Below are positions 34,801 to 46,800 of a stretch of DNA of 64,000 nucleotides, piece by piece (within the stretch, counting starts at the first letter, position 1; each line of letters begins with the position of its first letter). This stretch comes from Euleptes europaea. Its lineage: Eukaryota > Chordata > Lepidosauria > Squamata > Sphaerodactylidae. Both the position numbers and the translations under genes were made by a program. The stretch lies in NCBI RefSeq assembly GCF_029931775.1, contig NC_079325.1, positions 53,862,286 to 53,926,285 of the forward strand, given 5' to 3'. The notes under the pieces were generated by a model. That model had not been told where the DNA came from, ran no database searches, and saw nothing but the letters and a program-made list of their open reading frames with translations.

Positions 34801-37800
34801 AGCTTAACGTCTGTTCCAGGTAAATTGATGGAAAGCATTATTAAAGAAAGAATTGTCAAGCATATAGAAGGGCTATCATTGCACCCCTGGGGCTGTCATT
34901 CCAGTCCCAGAACACTTCTGCTAGTCCGGGGGGCTGTCATTCCACCCCTGGGGGCTGGTAATCCAGTCCCTGAACGCTGCTGCTCATCCCAGGGGTTGTC
35001 ATTCCACTCTGGGGGCTGTCATTCCAGGCCCTGAACACTTCTGCTCATTCCGGGGGCTGTCATTCCAGTCCCAGAGTAGTGTATCTGGGTTTAAAGACCT
35101 TACTGGAAAACCCATTCCCCATTTTCTTCGCAACTCTTTTTGTGCTGTAATGTATTTCAATGGAGCTCATGCAAGCCGATTGGCAATCCAGGCTCCCATT
35201 ATCTTCAATGGGCTCTGCAGCCTCTCCCATTTTTCTAATCGGCTAGCCTGTCATTCGTTTTAGTACGTCCGGGCTTCACCTCCTTGCTTCCACCCACGCT
35301 CAGAAACTAGCCGCTATGATCCTGAGGTGGCCAGAGGGGAGGGGAAGACAAGCCTTGTGCATTTTTTGACATGCAGCTTCAGCGGCTCGCAACAGCACCA
35401 CGGGTGGGAACGTGTTGATTGACGGGCCACGTTTTGCTTCCACCCAAAGCTGGAAAGTTGTCTTTTCCTTCAGCTGCGTGTGGTGAGGGCGGGGCAACAA
35501 ACCTGGCTTGGCTTATTCAAAACGGGACAAAATGGACGTTTTAACGAAAAAGACGGGACGGCCAGGACAAAAACGGGACTGTCCCATTCAAAACGGTACC
35601 TATGGTCAGCCTAGGGTTACCGCACTTTGTATTCCCAGCGATGTATAAAGAGTTTGAAAATGTTATAAAAAACATCGCTTTAAAGGGTTTTTTGGATACC
35701 ACGGCTTATAAATGGTCGGAAGACGTCTTCACAGCTAAAGGGGCCAAACAAAGTGCGAACAGTATTTTTTTATAACGTTTTCAAACTCTTAATACATCGC
35801 TGGGAATACAAGTGCGGTAACAGCCGATGTCTCAGCTTCTGTAATCTCAGAGACCATAGAAACTGAGACGATTTTGCACACTCATGCTTGGGCATTGACA
35901 TATACACCAAATCCAAAAGAGGGAAGGAATGCTAAAGTGCACAACTTCTCTCTCTTGCCATTTAGAAATGTTCTTTGCTAGGTCCACTTTGAGGCCCCCA
36001 TCCACCCTGTGAGCTGCCAGTTGGCCCTTCCTGGCCTAGAAGACGAGACCTTCTGACATCATATCCTTCAGGTTCCCTTCCCATGCCAGATAGCATGAGA
36101 AACTTTAAGTGTGTTAAGTGTATTTTGTGTCAAGGGCTCTGGAGAATGCCCTGAGGAGTGTGGACGTGTATGTGGCCTTCAGGGCATGCTCCTATCCTTG
36201 AGCAAATGGAGCGTGCATGCAACGTTTTCGCCATTATTGATCAGCAACCCAGATAGACTTCCGGGGAATTCCAGGAACACAGTATGGAAGTTTCTGGTCT
36301 AGTAGGCAAGCAGCTGTATAACCATCTTCATTTCAGTACTATATTTAAGGCAGTGTAGGCTCCACTTCCCCTATCTAAATTAGGCTTAGAAAATGCATTG
36401 TGGTTTTTTCTTATTTATGAAGTCTCTGGATGCTCTGTTCTGCATATTTCAGAATTCAGGCATGTGCGTGCCTTGATATATTTTGCTGACCAAAGTTCTT
36501 GACTCTCAGACATTTAGGAAATATCAGTGGGATCTTCTGCAAGCAGAGGTGGTTAGGAGAGGTTACCTGGGACTGATTTTGGCCTGCGGGGCCATCAGCT
36601 GTGTCTTGTCATGGCAGCCAGAATTTCTGTCCTGGCTGGCTGAAGTCCTCAGTCCCTCCTGCGGGGCCATCTGTACCAGCTTCCATATGTGCCACGGCCG
36701 TCTTTGTGCTAAGATTCTGTTCAATATATAAGGCCTGAAAGGATGCAATTTATAAATAGATAAAATCTGATTGATAAACATTTTAGAAACTAGCGTATTT
36801 GTCTTTTTAGTTATGGGATTTTATTGATATATTTTACTTTGTGCATTCTTTGACTGATTGATATCTGATTAGATCTGTTCTTTTTTTGGTTAAATGACCG
36901 TAAAATAAATGATTGATTGAGATTCTGTTCTGTTTTGACCGTGTAGGGACAAGCAGGAATTCTCCGAGTCTCCTGCACTTGTAGGTCCTGGTGTCGCAAG
37001 TGTTTTTATGAGTCCAGCAAGACCTTCCCCCCGGATAGTATAGTAGCTGGGCACATAAAGTGAAAGAAGATGCCAGCCCAGCACTTAAACTTTCAGTCTG
37101 AGAGAGGAAGTACATCACATATGGGAGAGCAAGCACAGGTTTCCTAACTCTGCTTTTGCTGCTGATGGCTGGGGGCGGGGGCTGCTTAGCATCCTCCTTC
37201 TACCGCTGTTTTTCCCCTCTATCTGTTCTGCTTGGGGGGGGGCGATGCTGGGGGGGGGGAGTGGCTCTCTTCAGACAACCCTTTGGCAAAAGGATCTCAG
37301 GCAAGCGAGTGCTAGGAAAGACGTTTCCCTGGAGAGCCCCTGCCAGTCACAGCAGGCAATAGCAAGCTTCAGGGCCCAACGGTCTGACTCAGTCCCAAAG
37401 GCATCTTCCTCAGTTCACCTGTCAAGATAAACTTTGCACCAGCGACATTCCCCTTTGGACTTGTGCAAACTGTCCAGGACTAAGGACAGTTTCAAGCCTC
37501 CTTTTAGTGTTCCTCTGAGGACAGGAGCAGGTAACGGGGCAGTTCCAAGTGGCAGATATCCCACGCAAGTGGTCGGGCAAGAACCAGGGCTGCCCCGAGC
37601 AGACACTCAGAAGGAAGTGGCGGTGGCAGAGGCGGCTGGTGTGTCTGTACGAGAAGGATGTGGTCTGGGTCCCATTCATGCTTCGGCTACAGTTTTGTAT
37701 TTTGGCTCCACTGCTGTGGTAAACCTCACGTTTTCTTTAGGGGCTGAAAGGATGCCGTGATGCACGTTCTCTTTCTTTCTCTCTCCTTCATTTCCCTGGT

Positions 37801-40800
37801 TCACAAAATAAGCACAGCTCAAGAGCCTCATACCTCTGTGTCAGCGGTTTCTCTGTACCATCTGCTGATTTTCCTGATAACTGCAATAGCTCATTAGTAA
37901 TTCTACTCCTCTCTTTTTGAGCCCCTCCTTGAGACCAGTTTCTTCAAGTTGGTCAAGGCTAGAACTATCCAATATGGCCAGCGTGGTGTAGTGTTTAAGA
38001 GCTGTGGTTTGGAGCAGTGGACTCTAATCTGGAGAATCATGTTTGATTCCCCACTCCTCCACATGAGCGGTGGACGCTAATCTGGTGAAGGGGGTTGGTT
38101 TCACCACTCCTCCACATGAAGCCAGCTGGGTGACCTTGGGCTAGTCACAGTTCTTTCTGAACTCTCAACCTCACCTACCTCACAGGGTGTCTGTTATGGG
38201 GAAGGGAAGGTGATTGTAAACCGGTTTGATTCTTCCTTAAGTGGTAAGAGAATGTCGGCATATAAAAACCAACTCTTCTTTTTCTTCTTCTTATTCCGGA
38301 GTTGCCTCTGAAAATGGCATCCTTATGTCTTGAGAGCTATTTGTCTTTGCCCTGTAACATTCAGGATCCTTTACTGTGGGTTGGAACACCGTCTTATTGT
38401 GAGCCCTTTCCCTCATTATTGGCTGCTGGAAGACTACTTGGTAAGGGAAGGCCTCTTTTCACTGGCAGCCCCATGTCACAAATCGCTTCTGCCTGTAGGC
38501 ACTCAGATGTTACAGTTCCTTTTGTTTTTTTACCATATCAGTTTCCTGTGGTTTGTGCCCAGCATCTGATGATCTGAGGTATGCTGCTGCTGATTTTGGA
38601 GGTTTATGGGAGGAGAGGGTGAAAGAGCCTGTTGCAGGCCAGACACGAGGAGTGTTGGTGGGCCGAGACAATTTGGCTAGCTGTTCAACCCATGTTCAAT
38701 CCAACATACGATCTTTCCTGTAAACTAGTTGTCAAAAATGCATCTGGTGGTGGAAAAAGCCGTTAAGTTACAACCGACTCATGGTCACCCCATGTGGGAT
38801 TTTAAAGGCAAGAGATGAGCAGAGGCGGTTTGCCATTGCCCGCCTTTGCATAGCAACCCTGGATTTCCTTGGTGGTCTCTCATCCAAGTATTAACCAGGG
38901 ATGACTTTGCTTAGCTTCCGAGATCTAATGAGATTGGGCTAGCCTGGGCCATACAGGTCAGGACCCGGGCATTTAATCCTTCTCTTTTTCTAGCCAACTA
39001 AACTGAGTGGCCTTGGTACATCTTATGAGTACCATAAGTAAAGAATGCATGTTGTGAATCTGTAGGAGGTCTTTACAGAAAGACGAGCCACACGCTGGGC
39101 CTGGTTTGATCTCTTTGTCTCCCACTCCAGGTGACATCACCGGCCATCTCCTTGCCTACGTGAGCCTAGGCCCCGTTTTCATCATCGTTGGCTTTGTCAC
39201 ACTCATCGTTTTCAAGAGAGAGCTTCACACGGTGAGTCCCCACTCTGGTGGGAATTTTGGCATTTGTATCTCATGCTGGTAGGCCTTGCCTTACCTTTCT
39301 TTTTGGTCACCTTCCCATTGCCACTGAATTCAAGAACGTAGCCTTATTATGCTCTTGTAGTAAAATGGCAAAGATTCCTGTAGCACTCTTATTTTAACCT
39401 AAGCTTTTATGCACTTAAAAAGGTAAAGGTAGTCCCCTGTGCAAGCACCGGATCATTACTGACCCATAGGGTGACATCATATCACAATGTTTACTAAGCA
39501 GACTGTGTTTACGGGGTGGTTTGCCATTGCCCTCCCCAGTCGTCTTACACTTTACCCCCAGCAAGCTGGGGACTCATTTTACAGACCTTAGAAGGATGAA
39601 AGGCTGAGTCAACCTTGAGCCGGCTACCTGAAACTGACTTCCATCGGGTTCGAACTCAGGTCCTGAGTAGAGCTTTTGAGTGCAGTACTGCAGCTTACCA
39701 CTCTGTGCCATGGAGCGCCTGGTTTTGTGAGCTTAGAGACCCATTTAAAATACGTTTGTAAGAAGAGTGCTGCTGGGCTAGGCCGGTGGTCCTTTTCATC
39801 TGTCATCCTCTCCCCCACAAGGACCAGCCATGTGACTTGAGAGGCTTACAAGCCGGGGCATGGAGGCCAAAGCTGCCCCCTGTTCTTGCCACCCAGTATG
39901 AAGTTCTCAAAAGTATATAGCCGTTGAACACGGAACACATAGCTTTTATTGCCGTTGATAGTCCTTTTCCCCAGGAATTGGTCTAATTCCCCTTTCAAGT
40001 CTTCTAAGCAAGGGTCCAGCATTGCTGCAATCTCTGCTCTTCTTTCGATTGATAGATTTTAACATTTGTATGCCTCTCCATTTCATTGGCTTGAGGAAGG
40101 TAACCAAAAATAGTCTCCCCCTGCCCAGCAAAACTGAATAAAGCTCCGAATGTTAACATTCATTGGAATTTCCCATCAGTTTTTGTGCTAAGGTAACTTT
40201 GCACATCTAAGGCCAGCCCAAATCGGTAGATTTTTTCCAGTGCTCCCCAAAGGATTCTGAGGTTTGGACTTGGATATGTTTGCAGCGGAAAAGAATTCCG
40301 CCCATGTTTGTTTGTTTGCCAGTCTGGAAAAAAATATTTTATATCTTTTCAGAGGCACCCTGGTGCCAGTTTAAAGGGAAAGTAAATTCTAACTCCTCGG
40401 TATATGTAATTTCCCCTGCCCCGGGGTCATTTCCACTTTTGCTTTAAACAGATGATCAAGGATCGGGAGCTGTGCTGAGTATCCATAGCCAGACTGGGGG
40501 TAGCTTCTGAGGTTCTCTCAAGAGCAGAATGTGGAGCCGGTAGGGGCTAAACCGGAGACTTCATAAGACACAAAGTGCATGCTCTGTCGCTCAGCCAGTG
40601 TAGCATAGTGGTTAAGAGCAGTGGATCCTAATCTGGAGAACTGGGTTTGATTCCCCACTCCTCCACTTGAGTGGTGGACTCTAATCTGGAGAACCAGATT
40701 GGTTTCCCCACCCCTCCACAAGCAGCCTGCTGGGTGACCTTGTGCTAGTCACAGTTCTCGCTGAACTGTCTCAGCCTCACCTACTTCACGAGGTGTCTGT

Positions 40801-43800
40801 TGTGGGGAGGGGAAAGGAAGGGGATTGTAAGCGGCTTTGAGACTCCTTAAAGGTAGAGAAAAGCGGGGTATAAAAACCAACTCTTCTTTTTCTTCTTCAG
40901 CTGTTCTTCCCTGTGCAGTCTTTTCTCCTCGCAGTCTCACCCAAGTCCAAGCCTGAGTCTATTTTGGAAGTGTTGTCATGCCTATCTGGTTTTTTTTGGG
41001 GGGGGTGCTCTAGTGCTCGGGCAAAGAATGGGACCTTTCCATGAATTTTGATTCGATATCAGCATATTCTTTTGCGTTGTGCTGATTTGGAGCTGTCTGT
41101 GCACGTTAAATACATTTCTCATAACTAGTGCTCCTGCTTTAACTGTCCCTCATCCCTTTTGCAGATCTCCTTCTTGGGGGGGCTGTTCCTCAACGAAGGT
41201 GTGAATTGGCTAATAAAGAATATTATTCGGGAGCCACGGCCTTGTGCAGGTAGAGTATTACTGGCAGGGAAGGGTGCAGGAGTGGCGGGGGGTGGGGGCG
41301 TCCTTGCCAGCATGGATTGATTTGAACAAGAGAAACTTTCCCAAGTTTGCAGGACAGTAAAGAGGCCTTGTAATGTCATTGCTCAGGTAGCACTGATGCT
41401 TAGAGAATCATCACAGTTTTGGTGGGAAGAAGAGGCCGTTTGCCTTCAGGTGACAGAGCTTCCATAGCCAGAAGGAGCTGGCATCCTCTGCCGCCTTTTA
41501 ACCCAAAGATGCCACGGCTAGGGAACCCACAGGAGGTGGCTAAGTTGGACCATGTGATTCTTCTGGACATATTTGCGGCTGCTAGATTGTCCTGCCTGTA
41601 TTGCCTTTTGCATGAGGCTGCCTTTCACATTCACTTGGAAGCCGCAGCTGGTTCAGAATGCTGCAGCATAGACTCTGATGGAGATAGAATCATAGAAATC
41701 ATAGAGTTGGAAGGGACTACTAGGATCATATAGTCCAAACCCCTGCACAATGCAGGAAATTCACAACTACCTCCCCCCTCCACCCCCAGTGACTTTTACT
41801 CCTTGCCCAGATGGCCAAGATGCCCTCCTTGTCATGATCTTCCTAAGGTCATAGAATCAGCATTGCTGGCAGATGGCCATTTAGCCTCTGCTTAAAAATT
41901 TCCGGGGAAGGAGCGCTCACCACCTCCCGAGGAAGCCTGTTCCACTGAGGAACCGCTCTTAACTATTAGAAAGTTTGTCCTAATGTCTAGACAGAAACTC
42001 TTTTGATTTAATTTCAACCCGTTGGTTCTGGTCCAACCTTCTGGGACAACAGAAGACAACTTGGCACCATCCTCTATATGGACTTGAAGATGGCTATCAT
42101 ATCACTTCTCACACAACATAATCACATTAGATCAATTTTGCAAGGTCTTCATTGGCTTCTGCTCAATTCCCAGTTGCTATTTCCAGTGTTGATTTTAGCC
42201 TGGAAAGCCCCAAACAGCCTGAGATCAGGTTGTCCCCTGTGCCCCCTTGAATCAGATCCCTGTCAGAGCCCTTTTCCCTGCCCCTGAAAGCCAAGTCGGT
42301 AGCGACTAGAGACGGGGCCGCAGGGCACCAGGACTCTGGGAAATCCCTCCTTCCAGCAGTCCCATCTGCCAACCGTCCTTGTTGGCATTCAAATGCCATC
42401 CAAGAACATTTTCTTCACCTCTGCTTTTGGTTCAGTGTTTAATTCAGGTTCCCAATCTTTTTTGAGCCTAGGGACACCTTTTGAATTCTGACACAGTGTG
42501 GTGGGCACAGCCTTGAAATGGCTGCTGTGGGAGGCGAAGCCACCCACAAAATGGCTGCTGCAGCTTACCTTCAATCACACAGCAAGATCCTTCTGCTGTG
42601 GTGTCAGCTGCTGCCAAAGCAACTTCAAAAAAAAATCTGCACAGCCAATCAGAGCCTTTCCTGGGCAAAAGCCCCACCTAGCCTTGCCCACTTTCTGAAA
42701 ACAGGGTGGCAGGAGAGGTGTCAGTGGGTGCCACGGCACCCAAGGGCACCACATGGGGACCCCTGGTTTAATTCATTGCTTGCGTTGCTTCAATTAGTTT
42801 GCAATTGCAACCCTGTTTTGCTGTCTTCTTGTTTTAGTGTATTCATGCTAGTTTGATTGCCTCATTGGTTCTGTATCTTTGACGCTGGCTTTTAATGTTT
42901 TTGGAAACCAGGGGTATGAATATTTTAATCAATAACAGATGTGTTCCTTCTCCTCCTCCTTAGAAATCCACGCATCAGTGCATTCGAAGTACGCAATGCC
43001 TTCTAGCCACTCCCAGTTCATGTGGTTTTTCTCCATGTACTCGTTTCTCTTCCTCTATTTAAGGTAAATCCTTTTTTTTCTTAGGATATCCACCGGTGCT
43101 GTGCTCTGGGTTTTCGCTATGAAAGGCTGTGTGATTTTGAAGAGGATAGCTCCTCTTTATGCATGCATCTTACTTTTGCATTCAGCCGCGTTCTTGAAGG
43201 CAAGACCTGGGCAGTGTGTTTTTCCTGCCCTTGATTGTGGTGGGTTGGATCCTTTTGTAGTGTGGGCTAGTGTAGCTGTTTCTATTTCCTGTTTGGACCA
43301 GGGGTGTTGTTGCAAAGATAATTTGGGTTTTGAACCCTTCTGGTGCCAAATAAAAGGGAGAGAATCAGACCAAAGGGCTATGTAGTCCAGCTGTTTCTTG
43401 CAGTGTCTCACCAGATGCCCTGACCTGGATAGCCTGATCTCACCAGATTGCGGCAGCTAAGCAGGGTCAGCCCTGGTTAGTATTTGGGTGGGAAACCGCC
43501 AAGGAAACCCAGGTCACTACGCAGGGTCACCACACAGAGGCAAGCCACCTCTGAAGGTCTCTTGCTTTGAAAACCCTATGGGGTCGCTAGAAAGCTGTGA
43601 CTTGACGGCACTTTACATACTGGCCAGATGCTTCCAGAAGGATCACAAGCAGGGCATGAAGACAGTAGACTTCCCTTCTCCCCCCCCCCCCAAGTTTGGC
43701 CCCCTCAGCAGCTGGTATTCAGAGGTATACTGTCTCTGAACACACATGTTCCATTCAATTATCGTGGCTAATAACCATCAGTAGTCCTCCATGAATTTGC

Positions 43801-46800
43801 CTCATCTCCTCCTCCCTCACACCCATGGCCTTCACTGTTTTGCGGTAGTGCATATTTAGTCGTGAATGCTCACAAGAGAACTGCCTTGATCATGAACATG
43901 TAGGACTGAAGGATGTTGGCTGTGGGTCAGTGAAGCATCACTCCTCCTAACAGTAAACTTGATGGTCCCTTGATTGTCAATAAGGCAATGGAATGCCCCC
44001 CCCCCACAGATGTTTCTGCATCCCTGAGGGACTCCTTAGGCATCCAGAAAATATAACTGGAGACAGAGAGGGAACCTTGGGCAATGTCCCAGGGAGCATG
44101 CTCATTGGTCCGTCCCCCCCGTCCAGAAATCAGCAAATGTTGAGGGTAGTTGAGCATTATTTAAAGCGGGAGAGGGGACTGGGTGGAAGCAAACATAATG
44201 GAGCCCCTTGCAGTTTATAATATCCTGGTGGGGAGACTAAGGTTGGCTCCCATCCTCCCCACCAATGTGACCAATCCAGGATACAGTAAGCTTTTTAAGG
44301 GACCACTTTGAAGCTAAAAGAGTCCTGGCTGGAGGATTAATTAGGATTGAAAGAAAAGCACTTCCCCTGATCCCCTGTCCTGCCTTCCAGAACTCTTAAG
44401 TAGACAGTAAAGCCCTGAATAGCTTAGCTTCTTATAAGGGTGGGGGGGGGAAGCAGAATTAGGGCTAGGGGATTCATGCATTTCTCAGTCCGAACTCCTC
44501 CTCCCCTTTCCTTTCAGTGCCATACAGAAAGGGAGAGTAGAAAACCCCCTGACAAAATAAAAAGTGGGCAGTTTCCATCTAATACAGCGTTCATCATTCA
44601 GTGCTATTGGGGGATTTTGCTGTCACACAGGACTGCTGAGGTTCAGGACAGGGGTGAGCAGGAAGCGGTTTGCCGAGCCCAAAGATTCAGCAGTGCTGCT
44701 TTATTGCATGAGCCGTATTGCCCCCTGTATTCTCCCCATGGTTCCTTGTGAGCCCCTGCGACTTCTGATCTCTCTGTCTCACGTTGGCAGCCACAGAAGC
44801 TGATGCGGAGAGAGAACAAATTGCTGGTCCTTGAGGCAGCAAGCAAAAAATAATATGAAAATAAAAAGTGGGCAGTTTCCATCTAATACAGGGTTCATCA
44901 TTCAGTGCTATTGGGGGATTTTGCTGTCACACAGGACTGCTGAGGTTCAGGACAGGGGTGAGCAGGAAGCGGTTTGCCGAGCCCATAGATTCAGCAGTTC
45001 TGCTTTATTGCATGAGCCGTATTGCCCCCTGTATTCTCCCCATGGTTCCTTGTGAGCCCCTGCGACTTCTGATCTCTCTGTCTCACGTTGGCAGCCACAG
45101 AAGCTGATGCGGAGAGAGAACAAATTGCTGGTCCTTGAGGCAGCAAGCAAAAAATAATATGAAAATAAAAAGTGGGCAGTTTCCATCTAATACAGGGTTC
45201 ATCATTCAGTGCTATTGGGGGATTTTGCTGTCACACAGGACTGCTGAGGTTCAGGACAGGGGTGAGCAGGAAGCGGTTTGCCGAGCCCATAGATTCAGCA
45301 GTTCTGCTTTATTGCATGAGCCGTATTGCCCCCTGTATTCTCCCCATGGTTTCTTGTGAGCCCCTGCGACTTCTGATCTCTCTGTCTCACGTTGGCAGCC
45401 ACAAAAGCTGATGCGGAGAGAGAACAAATTGCTGGTCCTTGAGGCAGCAAGCAAAAAATAATATGAAAATAAAAAGTGGGCAGTTTCCATCTAATACAGG
45501 GTTCATCATTCAGTGCTATTGGGGGATTTTGCTGTCACACAGGACTGCTGAGGTTCAGGACAGGGGTGAGCAGGAAGCGGTTTGCCGAGCCCAAAGATTC
45601 AGCAGTGCTGCTTTATTGCATGAGCCGTATTGCCCCCTGTATTCTCCCCATGGTTCCTTGTGAGCCCCTGCGACTTCTGATCTCTCTGTCTCACGTTGGC
45701 AGCCACAGAAGCTGATGCGGAGAGAGAACAAATTGCTGGTCCTTGAGGCAGCAAGCAAAAAATAATATGAAAATAAAAAGTGGGCAGTTTCCATCTAATA
45801 CAGGGTTCATCATTCAGTGCTATTGGGGGATTTTGCTGTCACACAGGACTGCTGAGGTTCAGGACAGGGGTGAGCAGGAAGCGGTTTGCCGAGCCCATAG
45901 ATTCAGCAGTGCTGCTTTATTGCATGAGCCGTATTGCCCCCTGTATTCTCCCCATGGTTCCTTGTGAGCCCCTGCGACTTCTGATCTCTCTGTCTCACGT
46001 TGGCAGCCACAAAAGCTGATGCGGAGAGAGAACAAATTGCTGGTCCTTGAGGCAGCAAGCAAAAAAATAATATGAAAATAAAAAGTGGGCAGTTTCCATC
46101 TAATACACCAGGGGAAGGGCTGGATGGCAATAACAACAGTGGCGAGGTGGTATGATTTTGCTTTGCGCCAAACCAGTCCCCTCCCTCTCACGCCCCCCTA
46201 TTCCCATGGCTCTTCTCATCTCTTTTGTGACTTCTCCCTTTTTCTGTAAGTGCCTGGAGAATTTAAGCCCTCAGCCTCTATTTGGTCATGTGGGAATGGA
46301 AGGCCCCAGTAAAATTCCCTTCTGTTACAGAGCCTTTTAACACATTGTGCAGACAATCCCCAGTTTTTCCCCCAGAGTCCTTTAGTCTGGGCTCTTTGGT
46401 GAGGAGTGTTTTTCTGCTTTCTTTGCTCTGCCAGTCAAAGGGCTACAATTGTGTTCAGTTTACATTTAGCTTCTGTGGACGGTCAGAGGATTGGATTTGG
46501 AAGTGAGACTTCATTGACTCCCTTTGCGTATCCTTTGGTTCCATGTGCTCCAGCTTGAATCCAGGTCTCTTCTTCATGTCTCCTGTGAACTTTTATTTAA
46601 ATATTTACAATCGTGCTCTCCTTTAAAATAAAACAAAAAAAGCCCAAGGCTGCTTAAAAATCATCCAGTAAAACCAATAAAAATCAGTTTAAAACAGTAT
46701 CTTGTAATAAAAGCTGAGCACAGTAAAATAGGTAAAATGGCAGCAGAATAAATAATAGTAGCATGGGGGAGACAGATTTTTTAAAAAACAAAATAATAAT

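Larger units (their letters stand above)
33517..35613. mobile_element. hAT-like element, 2.1 kb, perfect 8-bp target duplication
   Basis: The ends are TAGGCTGACCATA and TATGGTCAGCCTA, with acgggac-rich sub-terminal repeats on both sides. GGGTTACC flanks it at 33509-33516 and 35614-35621. No transposase ORF is seen. It contains three CR1 pieces (34010-34872) and a tandem repeat (34868-35080). Confidence 0.85.
33511..35821. mobile_element. Foldback MITE split by a hAT-like element
   Basis: The right portion 35616-35821 is a near-palindrome: ttaccgcactttgtattccc...gggaatacaagtgcggtaac. Its outermost left bases (ggttacc) remain at 33510-33516; the rest was displaced by the 2.1-kb hAT-like insertion. 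About 208 bp without the insertion. Family not recognised. Confidence 0.65.

Noticed and set aside
43420-43500. 5S rRNA gene
   Set aside because: Only the internal promoter portion is kept, with many changes, and it is fused to a BovB-like tail.
44554-46108. Possible CRISPR-like array
   Set aside because: The whole 304-bp unit repeats with no variable spacers, and the genome is a vertebrate's.
44440-46191. Repeated 74-110-codon ORFs on both strands
   Set aside because: They are frames of the 304-bp tandem unit, which is not a multiple of three and sits within a DOLPP1 intron.
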